DNA of 64,000 nucleotides from Pseudokineococcus lusitanus. GTDB lineage: Bacteria > Actinomycetota > Actinomycetes > Actinomycetales > Quadrisphaeraceae. The position numbers were made by a program, and so were the translations under genes. The stretch spans positions 62,001 to 126,000 of the forward strand of contig NZ_RJKN01000009.1 of the NCBI RefSeq assembly GCF_003751265.1, given 5' to 3'. This document shows, piece by piece, positions 27,382-37,644 of the stretch (position 1 is its first letter; each line of letters starts with the position of its first letter). The notes under the pieces were generated by a model that worked only from the letters and a program-made list of their open reading frames with translations, did not search any database and had not been told where the DNA came from.

Positions 27382-28131
27382 TCAGCCGACCTGCTCGAGC
27401 ACCTCGTCGCTGGCGTCGAAGTTGGCGTAGACGTTCTGGACGTCGTCGCTGTCCTCGAGCGCGTCGATGAGGCGGATGACCTTCTCGGCGCCCTCGACGT
27501 CGACCTCGACCTGCATCGAGGGCACGAACTGCGCCTCGGCGGAGTCGTAGTCGATGCCCGCCTCCTGCAGCGCGGTGCGCACCGCGACGAGGTCGGTGGC
27601 CTCGCTGACGACCTCGTAGACGTCGCCCACGGCGTTGACCTCCTCGGCGCCCGCGTCGAGGACGGCGACGAGGACGTCGTCCTCCTCCAGGCCCTCGGCG
27701 GGCACGGTGACGACGCCCTTGCGGGAGAAGAGGTACGAGACGCTGCCCGGGTCCGCCATGGCGCCGCCGTTGCGGGTGAAGGCGACCCGGACGTCCGACG
27801 CCGCACGGTTGCGGTTGTCGGTGAGGCACTCGACGAGGACGGCGATCCCGCCCGGGCCGTAGCCCTCGTACATGATCGTCTGGTAGTCGACCCCGCCGCC
27901 GTCGGCACCGGAGCCGCGCTTCACCGCGCGGTCGATGTTCTCGTTGGGCACCGAGCTCTTCTTGGCCTTCTGGATGGCGTCGAAGAGCGTCGGGTTGCCG
28001 GCGGGGTCCCCGCCGCCCGTGCGCGCGGCCACCTCGACGTTCTTGACGAGCTTCGCGAAGAGCTTGCTCCGCTTGGCGTCGACGACGGCCTTCTTGTGCT
28101 TCGTGGTGGCCCACTTGGAGTGGCCGGACAT
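27382..28131 (-). CDS. YebC/PmpR-family DNA-binding protein (TACO1 family)
   Basis: The product is 249 residues. The start [18 protein letters not shown] and the segment [16 protein letters not shown] are diagnostic, as is [16 protein letters not shown] in the middle domain. Members are annotated as transcription regulators. Recent work on the wider family also links them to translation of difficult proline-rich stretches, which is of interest here because the window encodes a strongly proline-repeated protein (37645-38883). The gene lies in the standard block with pdxT and ruvCAB. Confidence 0.95.
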   Translation of the reverse strand: MSGHSKWATTKHKKAVVDAKRSKLFAKLVKNVEVAARTGGGDPAGNPTLFDAIQKAKKSSVPNENIDRAVKRGSGADGGGVDYQTIMYEGYGPGGIAVLVECLTDNRNRAASDVRVAFTRNGGAMADPGSVSYLFSRKGVVTVPAEGLEEDDVLVAVLDAGAEEVNAVGDVYEVVSEATDLVAVRTALQEAGIDYDSAEAQFVPSMQVEVDVEGAEKVIRLIDALEDSDDVQNVYANFDASDEVLEQVG

Positions 28132-28209
28132 GCGGTGACCTCCTGCGCGTGGGGCCCGCCGGCCGTCCGCCGGGGACCGTGCCGCGGGCCCGGGGCGCCG
28201 GTGGCGCCC

Positions 28210-28848
28210 TCAGGCCGTGCGGACGACCTCGGCGAAGAGCCGGTGCACCCGGGTGTCCCCGGTGATCTCCGGGTGGAACGACGTCGCGAGCAGGTTCCCC
28301 GCCCGCACCGCGACGACCTTACCGGCGGCGGGCCCCGTGCCCACCCGTCCCAGCACCTCGACCCCGGCGCCGACCTCCTCGACCCACGGGGCGCGGATGA
28401 AGACGGCGTGGACGGGACCGGTGTCCTCGGGGCCCGGCGCCTCCCACCCGCGGTCGCTGACGCCGGCCACCTCGAGGTCGGTCTCGAAGGAGTCCACCTG
28501 CCGGCCGAAGGCGTTGCGGCGGACGGTCACGTCGAGGCCGCCGAGCGTCTGCTGGTCGGCGGTGCCGTCGAGCAGCCGGTCCGCGAGGAGGATCATCCCG
28601 GCGCAGGAGCCGTAGACGGGCAGGCCCTCGGCGATGCGGGCCACGAGCGGCTCGCGCAGGTCGAAGGCGCGGAGCAGCTTGTCGATGACGGTCGACTCCC
28701 CGCCCGGCAGCACGAGCCCGTCGACCGCGGCGAGCTCGGCCGGCCGGCGGACGAGGACGGCGCGCGTCCCGGCGGCCGTCAGGGCCGCCAGGTGCTCGCG
28801 GGTGTCGCCCTGCAGGCCCAGGACGCCGACGACGGGGGACGCGCTCAC
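28210..28848 (-). CDS. pdxT: Pyridoxal 5'-phosphate synthase glutaminase subunit PdxT
   Basis: The product is 212 residues. [17 protein letters not shown] opens the protein. The glutaminase nucleophile is the cysteine in [11 protein letters not shown] near residue 81, and FHPEITGD near 190 carries the catalytic His and Glu. PdxT releases ammonia from glutamine for PdxS, which makes the vitamin B6 cofactor. PdxS is normally encoded immediately upstream in actinobacteria, but it is absent here. A TAGCCT -10 lies eight bases before the GTG at 28848. Confidence 0.96.
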   Translation of the reverse strand: MSASPVVGVLGLQGDTREHLAALTAAGTRAVLVRRPAELAAVDGLVLPGGESTVIDKLLRAFDLREPLVARIAEGLPVYGSCAGMILLADRLLDGTADQQTLGGLDVTVRRNAFGRQVDSFETDLEVAGVSDRGWEAPGPEDTGPVHAVFIRAPWVEEVGAGVEVLGRVGTGPAAGKVVAVRAGNLLATSFHPEITGDTRVHRLFAEVVRTA

Positions 28849-28856
28849 GTGACGCG

Positions 28857-28862
28857 AGGCTA
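28857..28862 (-). promoter_or_regulatory. Probable -10 element (TAGCCT) for pdxT
   Basis: TAGCCT on the minus strand lies eight bases before the pdxT GTG. It fits the TAnnnT leaderless pattern and sits in the short divergent gap with kynU. Confidence 0.45.
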
Positions 28863-28892
28863 CGGCGCCCCGGGCGTGCGACGCTCCGCCGC

Positions 28893-30176
28893 ATGAGACC
28901 GGCCGGCCCCGCCCCCTCGGACGACGACGGCCCGGCGGCCGCGGCGCCCCTGCTCGCCCGCGCCCACGAGCTCGACGAGGCCGAGCCCCTGCGGCACCTC
29001 CCGGGGCGGTACCTGCTGCCCGAGGGGCTGCTCTACCTCGACGGCAACTCCCTCGGCGCGCTGCCCGCGGGCGTGCCCGACGCGGTGGCCGACGCCGTCC
29101 GGCGCCAGTGGGGGGAGGGGCTCGTCGCCTCGTGGAACACCGAGGGCTGGTGGGACGCGCCCCAGCGGGTGGGCGACGCCGTCGGCCGCCTCGTCGGGGC
29201 CGCCCCCGGCCAGGTCGTCGTCGGCGACTCGACGTCGGTCCAGCTCTTCCAGTGCTACGTCGCGGCCGCGCGGATGCGGCCGGGCCGGCGCGTCGTCGTC
29301 GCCGACCCGGACGCCTTCCCCACCGACCTCCACCTGCTCTCCTCAGCGGCCCGCCTCGCCGACCTCGAGGTGGTGCCCGCGCGGCCGCACGAGGTGCCCG
29401 CCGTGCTGGCGGCCCGCGGCGGGGAGGTGGCGCTGCTGGCCCTCGCGGAGGTCGACTACCGGACCGGCGAGCGCTGCGACGTGGCCGCCCTCACCGCCGC
29501 CGCCCACGAGGTGGGCGCCCTGGCCCTGTGGGACCTCGCGCACTCGGTGGGCGCGACGGACGTCGACCTCGACGCCGCCGGGGCGGACCTCGCGGTCGGC
29601 TGCACGTACAAGCACCTGTCCGGCGGGCCGGGCGCCCCGGCCTGGGTCTACGTCGCGGCCCGCCACCAGCGGGACGTCGACCCCCCGCTGACCGGCTGGC
29701 ACGGGCACGCGGACCCCTTCGCCATGGACGGCCGCTACGTGCCCGCCGACGACGTCCGCCGGATGCGGGTCGGCACGCCGCCCGTCCTGTCCCTCCTCGC
29801 GCTCGAGGCGGCGCTGGGGACCCTCGACGACGTCACCGCCGCGCAGCTGCGGGCGCGGTCGACGTCGCTCGTCGGGCTCCTCGTCGAGGCGCTGACGGCG
29901 CTCGTGCCGGAGCTGCCGCTCGCCGGCCCGGCCGACCCCGCCCGGCTCGGCGGCCACGTGGCCGTCCGCTCGCCCGACGCGTGGGGCGTCGTCCGGGCGC
30001 TCGCGGCGCGCGGCGTCGTCGGCGACTTCCGGGCGCCCGACCTCGTCCGGCTCGGCGTCGCGGCCACGACGACGACGCACGCCGACGTCGTCGGCGCCGC
30101 TCTCGCCCTGCGCGCGGTCCTCGACGCGGACGAGCACCGCGGCGCCGAGCACGCCGTCCGCTCGACGGTCACGTGA
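28893..30176 (+). CDS. kynU: Kynureninase
   Basis: The product is 427 residues of the PLP-dependent fold-type I family and should cleave kynurenine to anthranilate and alanine. [12 protein letters not shown] near residue 50 is the kynureninase signature. The [19 protein letters not shown] region follows. [20 protein letters not shown] near 240 contains the Schiff-base lysine. No other kynurenine-pathway gene (TDO or formamidase) lies in the window, so it may serve tryptophan breakdown encoded elsewhere or anthranilate supply. It is divergent from pdxT by 44 bases and overlaps the next SDR gene by four bases. Confidence 0.92.
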   Translation: MRPAGPAPSDDDGPAAAAPLLARAHELDEAEPLRHLPGRYLLPEGLLYLDGNSLGALPAGVPDAVADAVRRQWGEGLVASWNTEGWWDAPQRVGDAVGRLVGAAPGQVVVGDSTSVQLFQCYVAAARMRPGRRVVVADPDAFPTDLHLLSSAARLADLEVVPARPHEVPAVLAARGGEVALLALAEVDYRTGERCDVAALTAAAHEVGALALWDLAHSVGATDVDLDAAGADLAVGCTYKHLSGGPGAPAWVYVAARHQRDVDPPLTGWHGHADPFAMDGRYVPADDVRRMRVGTPPVLSLLALEAALGTLDDVTAAQLRARSTSLVGLLVEALTALVPELPLAGPADPARLGGHVAVRSPDAWGVVRALAARGVVGDFRAPDLVRLGVAATTTTHADVVGAALALRAVLDADEHRGAEHAVRSTVT

Positions 30177-31213
30177 GCGCCGAACCCGCCGGGTCCGGGG
30201 CCGGTCGCACCGTCCTCGTCACCGGCGCCACCTCGGGCATCGGCTGGTACGCCGCCCGCGACCTCGCCGCGGCCGGCGCCCGCGTCCTCCTCGGGGCGCG
30301 CGACGCCGACCGCGGCCGCCGGGCGGCGGACGCCGTCCGCGCCCGGGTGCCCGGCGCGGACGTCGCCGTGGTCGTGCTCGACCTCGCCGACCTGCGCTCG
30401 GTCGTGCGCGGGGCGGCGGAGGTCGCGGACGCGGGGCCGTTGCACGCGGTCCTCGCCAACGCGGGCGTCACGGGCACGGACGGCCGCCGCACGAGCCCGC
30501 AGGGGCACGAGCTGATGCTCGCGACCAACCACCTCGGCCACGCGGCGCTCGTCGGGCTGCTGCTGCCGGCCCTCGTCGACGGCGGCCGCGGCTCGACGGA
30601 GGCCGGCCACGGCCCCGCCCGGGTCGTCGGCGCCGGCAGCATCGCCCACCGCTTCGTGCGCCCGCCGGCGGACGAGGACGGCTGGCAGTCGCGCGAGGAC
30701 TTCGCCTCCTTCCGGGCCTACTGCCGCTCCAAGCTGGCCGTCCTCCTCCACGCCGCCGAGCTCGACCGACGGCTGTCGGCGGCGGGCCTGCCGGTCCGCG
30801 CCCTGGCCTTCTCCCCCGGCTTCGCCGTCGACCTGCTCGACACCGCCGACCCGCAGCCGCTCGCCCGCGGCGGCCCGCCGGGACCGCTCGTCCGGCGGGC
30901 GCTCGGGCCCCCGGCCCGCCTCCTGCGGCGGGCGGACCTCCTGCAGGGCAAGGCGGACGGCGCCCGGCCGGCCGTGGCCGCCGTCCTCGGGCCCTCCGCC
31001 ACCCGCCCGTCCGGGGGCGCCGCCGTCGCGCACGTCGGCCCGCGGGGCCCCGCGGCCCTCGCCGGCCTCCCGGCGGTCCTGCCGACCGCGACCACGGTGG
31101 CCGACCGGGCTGCGGCGCAGCGGCTCTGGGACCTCACGGACGCCCTGGTCCGGCCCGTGACGGGCGCCGGACCGGGGCCGGCGGACGCTCCCGCGGGTAG
31201 CGTCGGCCCATGA
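30173..31213 (+). CDS. Short-chain dehydrogenase/reductase (protochlorophyllide-reductase-like subgroup)
   Basis: The product is 346 residues from the GTG at 30173. The Rossmann motif is VLVTGATSGIGWYAARDLA (TGxxxGIG) near residue 15. LDLADLRSV is the acidic segment, VLANAGVTG the NAG motif and YCRSKLAVLLHAAEL the YxxxK pair. It is longer than a classical SDR because of an extra C-terminal region, as in the retinol-dehydrogenase and WWOX-like subgroup. The substrate is unknown. It overlaps kynU by four bases and the LLM gene by four bases, which suggests one transcript. Confidence 0.85.
   Translation: MSAEPAGSGAGRTVLVTGATSGIGWYAARDLAAAGARVLLGARDADRGRRAADAVRARVPGADVAVVVLDLADLRSVVRGAAEVADAGPLHAVLANAGVTGTDGRRTSPQGHELMLATNHLGHAALVGLLLPALVDGGRGSTEAGHGPARVVGAGSIAHRFVRPPADEDGWQSREDFASFRAYCRSKLAVLLHAAELDRRLSAAGLPVRALAFSPGFAVDLLDTADPQPLARGGPPGPLVRRALGPPARLLRRADLLQGKADGARPAVAAVLGPSATRPSGGAAVAHVGPRGPAALAGLPAVLPTATTVADRAAAQRLWDLTDALVRPVTGAGPGPADAPAGSVGP
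31198..31203 (+). promoter_or_regulatory. Possible internal -10 element (TAGCGT)
   Basis: TAGCGT lies six bases before the ATG at 31210 and inside the 3' end of the SDR gene. It would give a leaderless transcript for the LLM gene in addition to read-through. Confidence 0.4.
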
Positions 31214-32217
31214 CCAGCGGTGGGCTCACGGTCGGCTACGCGGCGATGCTCGAGCAGCTGACGCCGTCGGACGCGGTGGCCCTCACGGCCCACGCCGAGG
31301 AGCACGGCTTCTCGGGGTGCATGGCCGGCGACCACTTCGCGCCGTGGGTGCCCCAGCAGGGGCAGGCCGCGAGCATCTGGCCCGTCCTCGCCGCCGTCGG
31401 CGAGCGCACGCGCGGCGACTTCGGCTCCGGCGTCGTCGCCCCGGGGTGGCGCTGGCACCCGGCCGTCGTCGCCCAGGCGTCGGCCACGCTCGCGGCGATG
31501 TACCCCGGGCGGCACTGGCTGGGCCTCGGGGCGGGCGAGGCGCTCAACGAGCACGTCGTCGCGCCGTACTGGCCCGAGGGCGGGGAGCGCTCCGCGCGGC
31601 TGTTCGAGGCGGTCGACCTCATGATCCGGCTCTTCGAGGCGTCCGCCGCCGGCAAGGACACGCGCTTCGAGGGCACCTACTACCGCCACGAGACGACGCG
31701 GCTCTGGACGATGCCGGAGCAGCGGCCCGACGTCCTCGTGGCGACGGCGGGCCCCCTCAACGCGGCCCGGACCGGCCGGCACGCCGACGGGATCATCACC
31801 GTCGGGGCGCCGGTCGAGAAGGTCGAGGGCCTCCTCGCCCGCTTCGACGAGGGCGCCCGCGCAGCCGGCAAGGACCCGGCGACGATGCCGAAGGTGCTGC
31901 AGCTGCACCTGTCGTGGGCGCCGACGCACGAGGAGGCGGTGCGGAACGCGCTCGTGGAGTGGCCGAACGGGGGCATGGCGTTCCCCAAGGCCGACATCCG
32001 CTCGCCGCACGACTTCGCGGCGATGGCGCGGCTCGTGCGCGAGGAGGACTTCGCCGGCCGGATGGTCATCTCCGAGGACCCCGACGTGCACCGCGCCGCG
32101 ATCCAGCGCTACGTCGACCTCGGGTTCGACCGCGTGTACCTCCACGACGTCGGCCGCGACCAGCGGCGCTTCCTCGAGGTCTTCGGCCGGGACGTCCTGC
32201 CGGCCCTGCACCGCTGA
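31210..32217 (+). CDS. F420-dependent LLM-class oxidoreductase (TIGR03557-like, FGD-related)
   Basis: The product is 335 residues, related to F420-dependent glucose-6-phosphate dehydrogenase. LTVGYAAMLEQLTPSDAV opens the barrel. AGDHFAPWVPQQGQAASIW is the FGD-type cofactor segment. GRHWLGLGAGEALNEHVV is typical of the TIGR03557 group, and TYYRHETTRLWTMPEQRPDV follows. Despite the similarity, many members are not glucose-6-phosphate dehydrogenases, and I cannot assign the substrate. The ATG at 31210 overlaps the preceding stop (ATGA). Confidence 0.88.
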   Translation: MTSGGLTVGYAAMLEQLTPSDAVALTAHAEEHGFSGCMAGDHFAPWVPQQGQAASIWPVLAAVGERTRGDFGSGVVAPGWRWHPAVVAQASATLAAMYPGRHWLGLGAGEALNEHVVAPYWPEGGERSARLFEAVDLMIRLFEASAAGKDTRFEGTYYRHETTRLWTMPEQRPDVLVATAGPLNAARTGRHADGIITVGAPVEKVEGLLARFDEGARAAGKDPATMPKVLQLHLSWAPTHEEAVRNALVEWPNGGMAFPKADIRSPHDFAAMARLVREEDFAGRMVISEDPDVHRAAIQRYVDLGFDRVYLHDVGRDQRRFLEVFGRDVLPALHR

Positions 32218-32241
32218 GGGGACCGGGCCGGCGGGACGGCC

Positions 32242-33663
32242 TCAGGCGTCGCCGCAGCCGCTGAGCTCCAGGCCCCGCTCCCCCGACGCCACCACCTCGC
32301 CCTGCCCGGCCCGCGCGTCCGCCCACGGGCCGAGCCCTGCCAGCAGCGCGTCGCGCCCGGCCGCCTCGTCGAGGAGGACGCGGACGGCGACGCAGACCCG
32401 CGCCGGGTCGTCGGGGTCGGTCCAGGCGGTCCACGCGTCGCCCGTCCACGCGTCGGTAACGACGTCGGCGGGGTCGAAGGCGTACCCGCCCTCCTCCCCC
32501 GTCCCCACCAGCGGCAGCAGGGTCAGGCCGAGCAGCCCGAGACCGCCCGTGCCGAGCGCCTCGGCGCCGTCCGGCACCGGCGGGGCCTCGACGGCCGCGG
32601 CCGGCTCGAGCCCCGTCGCCGCTCCCGGGTCCGGCACCGCCGCCAGCACCTGCTCCGTCGTCGTCAGCGGGGCGGCCAGCAGCGCGTCGACGGCCTCCGG
32701 CCCCTCCTCCGCGACCGCCTCGACCGGCAGGTACCCGTAGTCGTAGGGGAAGAAGGCGAGCGCGTCGGCGAGGGGGTCCCGGGCGCCGTCGTCGGGCGGG
32801 GCCTGCGCCGCGTCCGCCTCCAGCGCGGCGTCGTAGGCCGCCCGGCCGTCGGCGTCGAGCGCGTCGTACCAGGCCCAGGCGACCCGCTCGGCGCTGCCCT
32901 CGACGACGGCGACCTCCGCCGTCCACTGCTCCGGCGTCCGCGGCGCGTCGAGCCGGGCGTCGAGGTCGACCTGCTGGTCGTCGAGGGCGTGCGTCAGCTC
33001 GTGGACGAGCACGCGCTCGACGAGCGGCGTCCACTCCTGCCCGCGCAGGAGCACCGACCCGTCGGTGCCGTCGTAGAAGCCGACGACGTCGGCGTCGCCC
33101 GCCTCCGCCGCGGCCCGGAACGCGGCGGCCGACGGCGTGAGCCCCAGCGCGGCGTAGGCCTCGGCGCGGCCGCCCCCGGGGTCGTCGAGACCGGGCGGCC
33201 CGTCGACGAGCTCGCCGCCGGTGCCCCCGTCGGCGTCGGCGCCCTCGCCGCCCGCGTCCGTGCCCTCGAGGGCCGCGGCGAACGCGGCGTCGTCGAGCGC
33301 CTCGACCGGCACCTCCTCGCGCCACGCGACGCCGCGCTCGCGGGCCACGAGCTCGCGCAGGCGCGGCAGCTCGTCGGGCAGCGCCTCCGCGACGGTGCGG
33401 CCCCCGGCGCCGGCGCCGGCGGCCCCCTCCTCGGTGGGCGCGCCGGCCGTCCCGCGCAGCTCCGCGGCGAGACCGGCACCGGCGGAGCCGCCGACGACGA
33501 GGCCGACGCCCAGACCGGTGCAGCCGCCCAGGACGAGGCCGACGCCGAGGCCGCCCGCGACGAGGGGCCAGACGCGGCGCCGGGGCGCGACGGGCGACGC
33601 GGCGACGCCCGCGGCGCGGTCGTCGTCGGGCAGCCGGGGGTCCTCAGGCGTCGTCGCCCTCAC
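32242..33663 (-). CDS. Membrane-anchored zinc metallopeptidase-like protein (HExxH)
   Basis: The product is 473 residues from the GTG at 33663. The first 30 residues are cytoplasmic and a membrane segment spans about 31-60 (VWPLVAGGLGVGLVLGG). The extracellular part carries VHELTHALDDQ at about residue 220, an HExxH zinc-binding motif with the glutamate in place. DVVGFYDGTDGSVLLRG just before it is typical of this putative neutral zinc-peptidase group. The third metal ligand may lie in the GSAERVAWAWYDALD region, about 25 residues later. No peptidase substrate can be inferred. The start overlaps the SPOR-like gene by 20 bases. Confidence 0.7.
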   Translation of the reverse strand: MRATTPEDPRLPDDDRAAGVAASPVAPRRRVWPLVAGGLGVGLVLGGCTGLGVGLVVGGSAGAGLAAELRGTAGAPTEEGAAGAGAGGRTVAEALPDELPRLRELVARERGVAWREEVPVEALDDAAFAAALEGTDAGGEGADADGGTGGELVDGPPGLDDPGGGRAEAYAALGLTPSAAAFRAAAEAGDADVVGFYDGTDGSVLLRGQEWTPLVERVLVHELTHALDDQQVDLDARLDAPRTPEQWTAEVAVVEGSAERVAWAWYDALDADGRAAYDAALEADAAQAPPDDGARDPLADALAFFPYDYGYLPVEAVAEEGPEAVDALLAAPLTTTEQVLAAVPDPGAATGLEPAAAVEAPPVPDGAEALGTGGLGLLGLTLLPLVGTGEEGGYAFDPADVVTDAWTGDAWTAWTDPDDPARVCVAVRVLLDEAAGRDALLAGLGPWADARAGQGEVVASGERGLELSGCGDA

Positions 33664-33835
33664 GCCGGTCCTCCTCGTCCCAGGCGCGGGTGCGCTCGGC
33701 GGCGGCCTCGAGCGCGCGGGTCGCCTCCTCCCGGGTCTCGTAGGGACCCATGAGCGTGCGGCCCAGGCTCTGCGGCCCGTGCTCCACCTCGCCCGTCTGC
33801 ACGTTGTAGAACCACGCGGTCCGCTCGTCGGCCAT
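33644..33835 (-). CDS. Small SPOR-like protein, 63 residues
   Basis: The product is 63 residues, WFYNVQTGEVEHGPQS through LMGPYETREEATRALEAAAER. The pattern of a short strand followed by GPYETREEA and an alanine-rich helix is that of the SPOR-like small proteins common in actinobacteria. A C-terminal acidic tail (DEEDRREGDDA) ends it. There is no signal peptide. The ATG at 33835 is chosen because the open frame upstream is only the shadow of the phosphatase gene. Its 3' end overlaps the metallopeptidase start. Confidence 0.75.
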   Translation of the reverse strand: MADERTAWFYNVQTGEVEHGPQSLGRTLMGPYETREEATRALEAAAERTRAWDEEDRREGDDA

Positions 33836-33912
33836 GGGGCCATGGTGCCCCGGCGGGACGCCGGGCGGGCGGAGCCCGGGCCGTCGGCGTCCCCGCCCGC
33901 CGTGCGCGGGGA

Positions 33913-35736
33913 TCAGCGGCGGCGCACCGCCCGGCGAGGCTCGTCGCTGCGGCGCCCCAGCTCCGCGACAGGGCCGGTGATCCGCCGGGCGCCGCGCAGG
34001 GCCTGCCAGGAGCTCTCGTGGGCGGTCGTCGCCGTGGGGTCCAGCCGGGGGTCGACGACGAGGCCCTTGTCGCCGCCGGACCGGATGTAGTGGAAGTCCA
34101 CCTGCACCCGCTCGGGCGTCACGTCGAGGACGGCGAAGCCGTGGCCGATGCCCTCGAGGTGACGCACCCACGGGTTGCGCGCCTGGAAGGCCGCCGTCGT
34201 GCGCGCCGCCGCGGCCGCGGAGCCGAGGACCTCCTTGAACCCGTTGCTCGTCACCGAGGGGCAGACCATCTCCACGCCGGCCGAGCGACCGTCCGCCGCG
34301 TAGGTGGCGGGGTCGACGGGCAGGTCGACGGCCCACGAGGAGTGGATGTCGCCCGTGAGGACGACGGCGTCCGTCGACGCGGCGGCCATGGACGTGAGCA
34401 GCCGGGCCTGGTCGGCCTGGTAGCCGTCCCACTGGTCGGCGTTGAAGACCACCGGGGCGGTGCTGCCGGGCGCGTAGACCGGCGCGAGGACCGTCTGGTT
34501 GCCCACGAGGTGCCAGGCCTTGGTGCTGCCGGCCAGGGCGTCGACGAGCCAGTCCATCTGCTCCGGCTCGGGCAGGTGCCGCGACGGGTCGGCGAGGGCC
34601 GGGTTGGGCGCGCCCCCCACGGTGGCGGGGACCTGCTGCGAGCGGTTCTGCCGCGTCTCGACGACCGACAGGTCGGCGAGGTCGCCGAAGGAGAAGCGGC
34701 GGAAGAACTGGGTGCCGCGGTGGGCCGCGGGCTGCCAGCCCGCGGGCTCGCGGATCGGCATCCACTCCACGTACGCCTGGAGGGCGCGGTCCCGCCGCTC
34801 GAGGAAGTCGCCCTCGGCCCGCACGCCCTCCGGCTCGCCCGGCCCCGTGTACGGCGTGCCGGGGTCGTCCTGCTCCTCGTGGTTCTCCGCGCCCGTGGCG
34901 TACGCGTCGTTGGTGATCTCGTGGTCGTCGAAGATGACGACCCAGGGGTGCCGCGCGTGCGCGGCCATGGCGTCGGGGTCCGCCTTGTAGAGCGCGTGCC
35001 GCACCCGGTAGTCCTCGAGCGACACCATCTCGACCGCGGGCCGGTGGTCGCGCACGCCCACGAGCTCCGGGGGCCCGTAGCGGTCGCCGGACCCGGGGAC
35101 GCCCGGCTGCGCGGGCGTGTTGCCGTACTCGTAGACGTAGTCGCCGAGGTGCAGGACGAGGTCGAGGTCGTCCCGGGCGGCGATGCCGCGGTAGGCGGTG
35201 AAGTAGCCGCCCGTGTAGTTGCTGCACGAGGCGAAGGCCAGCCGCAGGGCGTGGGTCGTCCCGGGCTCGTCCGGCGAGGTGCGCGTGCGGCCCACCGGCG
35301 AGACGGCTCGCCGGACGCGGAAGCGGTACCAGTACTCCGTGTAGGGCTCGAGGCCGTCGACGACGACCTTGACGGTGTGGTCCCGGCTCGCGTCGGTCCG
35401 CGTGGTGCCGCGGCGGACGACGTGCCGGAAGGCCTCGTCGGCGGCGACCTCCCAGACGACGTCGCGGGCTGGGCCGCGACCGCTGCCCGGGACCGCGTAC
35501 GGCACCGGCGTGACGCGGGTCCACAGCAGCACCTCCGTGGCGGTCGGGTCGCCGCTCGCCACGCCGAAGCCGAACACCCCTCCACGCGAGGTGATGTCGC
35601 CGACCGCGGCCCGGGCGTCGGTCGTGGGGAGCCCCACGAGGCCGGCGGCGGCCCCGCCGAGCAGGACTCCCCGCCGTGACAGGTCGGGGCCCGTCCGGGC
35701 CGGGGCGGACGGGGCCGTGGGCAGCGCTGCGGTCAC
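33913..35736 (-). CDS. phoD: Tat-exported PhoD-type alkaline phosphatase/phosphodiesterase
   Basis: The product is 607 residues. The N-terminal signal has the twin-arginine motif [19 protein letters not shown] near residue 20, so it should be exported folded with its metals. [21 protein letters not shown] starts the PhoD N-terminal domain. [33 protein letters not shown] and LTGDIHSSW are the metal-site motifs in order. PhoD releases phosphate from phosphodiesters and monoesters outside the cell. A second secreted phosphoesterase gene (18073-20203) is broken, so this one may carry that load. The start is a GTG at 35736. Confidence 0.93.
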   Translation of the reverse strand: MTAALPTAPSAPARTGPDLSRRGVLLGGAAAGLVGLPTTDARAAVGDITSRGGVFGFGVASGDPTATEVLLWTRVTPVPYAVPGSGRGPARDVVWEVAADEAFRHVVRRGTTRTDASRDHTVKVVVDGLEPYTEYWYRFRVRRAVSPVGRTRTSPDEPGTTHALRLAFASCSNYTGGYFTAYRGIAARDDLDLVLHLGDYVYEYGNTPAQPGVPGSGDRYGPPELVGVRDHRPAVEMVSLEDYRVRHALYKADPDAMAAHARHPWVVIFDDHEITNDAYATGAENHEEQDDPGTPYTGPGEPEGVRAEGDFLERRDRALQAYVEWMPIREPAGWQPAAHRGTQFFRRFSFGDLADLSVVETRQNRSQQVPATVGGAPNPALADPSRHLPEPEQMDWLVDALAGSTKAWHLVGNQTVLAPVYAPGSTAPVVFNADQWDGYQADQARLLTSMAAASTDAVVLTGDIHSSWAVDLPVDPATYAADGRSAGVEMVCPSVTSNGFKEVLGSAAAAARTTAAFQARNPWVRHLEGIGHGFAVLDVTPERVQVDFHYIRSGGDKGLVVDPRLDPTATTAHESSWQALRGARRITGPVAELGRRSDEPRRAVRRR

Positions 35737-35886
35737 GTCCGAGGACGCTCGTCCGCCCCGACGTCCGCCGGGCGTCGCCGCGGTGAACGCCGGACGGCGG
35801 GCTCGCCACGGGTCGGGGCCGCGTGCCGGGCGGACGTCCGGCGGGTGACCGCGCCGCCCGACGGCGGACGGTGCTTGACTGCCGCC

Positions 35887-36774
35887 ATGGCCGTCCCGAC
35901 CACCGCGCCGCGCGGCGTGCTGCGACCCGGCACCGTCTCCCCGCGCCGTCCCGTGCCGGCGTCCGTGCCCCGCCCCGAGTACGTCGGCCGCCCGGAGCCC
36001 GCGCCGTCCACCGAGCCCGAGGTCAAGGACGCCGCCACCGTCGAGCGGATGCGGGTCGCCTGCCGGCTGGCCGCGCAGGCGCTCGCGGAGGTCGGGCGGC
36101 ACGCCGTGCCGGGCGCGACCACCGACGACCTCGACGCCGTCGGGCACGAGTTCCTCATCGGCCACGGCGCCTACCCGTCGACGCTCGGCTACCGCGGCTT
36201 CCCGAAGTCGTTGTGCACGAGCGTCAACGAGGTGGTGTGCCACGGCATCCCCGACTCGACGGTGCTGGCCGACGGCGACCTCGTCAACGTCGACGTCACG
36301 GCGTACGTCGTCGTCGACGGCGTCGGGGTGCACGGCGACACGAACGCCACCTTCTGCGTCGGCGAGGTCGACGAGGAGTCTCGGCTGCTCGTCGAGCGCA
36401 CCGAGGCGGCGACGCTCCGCGGCATCCGCGCCGCCGTCGCCGGCCGCGAGATCAACGTGGTCGGCCGCGTCGTCGAGTCCTACGCCCGGCGCTTCGGCTA
36501 CGGGGTCGTGCGCGAGTACACCGGGCACGGCATCGGCACGTCCTTCCACTCCGGCCTCGTGGTGCCCCACTACGACGCCGCCCCGCTGCACGACGAGACC
36601 ATCGAGGTGGGCATGACCTTCACCGTCGAGCCGATGCTGTGCCTGGGCTCCCCCGACAACGAGCTGTGGGACGACGGGTGGACCGTCGTCACGACCGACC
36701 GACGGCGCAGCGCCCAGTTCGAGCACACGGTGCTCGTGACCGAGGCCGGCCCCGAGATCCTCACGCTGCCGTGA
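35887..36774 (+). CDS. map: Methionine aminopeptidase, type I
   Basis: The product is 295 residues. It removes N-terminal methionine during translation. [19 protein letters not shown] is the family signature. The metal ligands lie in [31 protein letters not shown] and [10 protein letters not shown], and FEHTVLVTE ends the pocket. The N-terminal 40-residue extension ([20 protein letters not shown]) is the actinobacterial MapB type that binds the ribosome tunnel exit. The ATG at 35887 precedes this extension. The gene overlaps the glucokinase by four bases. Confidence 0.95.
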   Translation: MAVPTTAPRGVLRPGTVSPRRPVPASVPRPEYVGRPEPAPSTEPEVKDAATVERMRVACRLAAQALAEVGRHAVPGATTDDLDAVGHEFLIGHGAYPSTLGYRGFPKSLCTSVNEVVCHGIPDSTVLADGDLVNVDVTAYVVVDGVGVHGDTNATFCVGEVDEESRLLVERTEAATLRGIRAAVAGREINVVGRVVESYARRFGYGVVREYTGHGIGTSFHSGLVVPHYDAAPLHDETIEVGMTFTVEPMLCLGSPDNELWDDGWTVVTTDRRRSAQFEHTVLVTEAGPEILTLP

Positions 36775-37571
36775 CCGCCACGACGGGCCACGAGGGCCTC
36801 CCCGCGCTGAGCGGCCGGGCGCTCGGCATCGACATCGGCGGCTCGGGCATCAAGGGCGCCCCCGTCGACCTGGCGGCCGGCGAGTTCGCCGAGGACCGCG
36901 TGCGGGAGGCGACCCCGCAGCCGTCCACCCCGGGCGCGGTCGCCGACGTCGTCGCCGGCATCGCGGCGCGCTGGCCCGAGGGCCCGCTCGGCGTGACCTT
37001 CCCGGCGGTCATCAAGCGCGGGGTCGCGCACACCGCGGCCAACGTCGACAAGGCGTGGATCGGCACCGACGTCGCCGAGCTGCTCCGGACGCTGACCGGC
37101 CGCTCGGTGCACGTCGTCAACGACGCCGACGCCGCCGGCGTCGCCGAGGCCCGCTACGGCGCGGCGAAGGGCGTCCAGGGGGTCGTCGTCGTCCTGACGC
37201 TCGGCACGGGCATCGGCACGGCGCTGCTCCACGACGGCGTCCTCGTGCCGAACACCGAGCTGGGGCACCTCGAGGTCGACGGCCACGACGCCGAGACGAA
37301 GGCCTCCGACGCCGCCCGGGACCGCGAGGACCTGTCCTGGAAGGACTGGGCCAAGCGGCTCCAGCGCTACCTCGAGACGGTCGAGGCGCTCCTGCAGCCG
37401 GACCTCCTCGTCGTCGGCGGCGGCGTCAGCAAGAAGAGCGAGAAGTTCCTGCCGCTGCTGGACCTGCGGACGCCGGTGGTGCCCGCCGGCCTGCTCAACT
37501 CGGCCGGCATCGTCGGAGCGGCGGCGCTGGCGGCGGAGGCGGCTGCGGCGGAGGGCGCCTCGGCCGGCTGA
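36771..37571 (+). CDS. ppgK: Polyphosphate glucokinase
   Basis: The product is 266 residues of the ROK family and phosphorylates glucose with polyphosphate or [20 protein letters not shown] is the phosphate-1 loop typical of Ppg[21 protein letters not shown] precedes the catalytic-base region [31 protein letters not shown] is the phosphate-2 loop. [14 protein letters not shown] has the actinobacterial form of the ROK motif without the zinc cysteines. The GTG at 36771 overlaps map by four bases. A 21-bp stem terminator follows. Confidence 0.94.
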   Translation: MTATTGHEGLPALSGRALGIDIGGSGIKGAPVDLAAGEFAEDRVREATPQPSTPGAVADVVAGIAARWPEGPLGVTFPAVIKRGVAHTAANVDKAWIGTDVAELLRTLTGRSVHVVNDADAAGVAEARYGAAKGVQGVVVVLTLGTGIGTALLHDGVLVPNTELGHLEVDGHDAETKASDAARDREDLSWKDWAKRLQRYLETVEALLQPDLLVVGGGVSKKSEKFLPLLDLRTPVVPAGLLNSAGIVGAAALAAEAAAAEGASAG

Positions 37572-37581
37572 CAGACCCCCT

Positions 37582-37625
37582 GACGACGAGAGGCCCCCAC
37601 CGGTCGGTGGGGGCCTCTCGTCGTC
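37582..37625. terminator. Strong bidirectional terminator after ppgK
   Basis: A perfect 21-bp inverted repeat (37582-37602 with 37605-37625) sits between the convergent ppgK and proline-rich protein genes. It has a short T-rich flank on neither side, but its symmetry would stop transcription in both directions. Confidence 0.85.
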
Positions 37626-37644
37626 GCGGGACGTGCTCCGGAGG

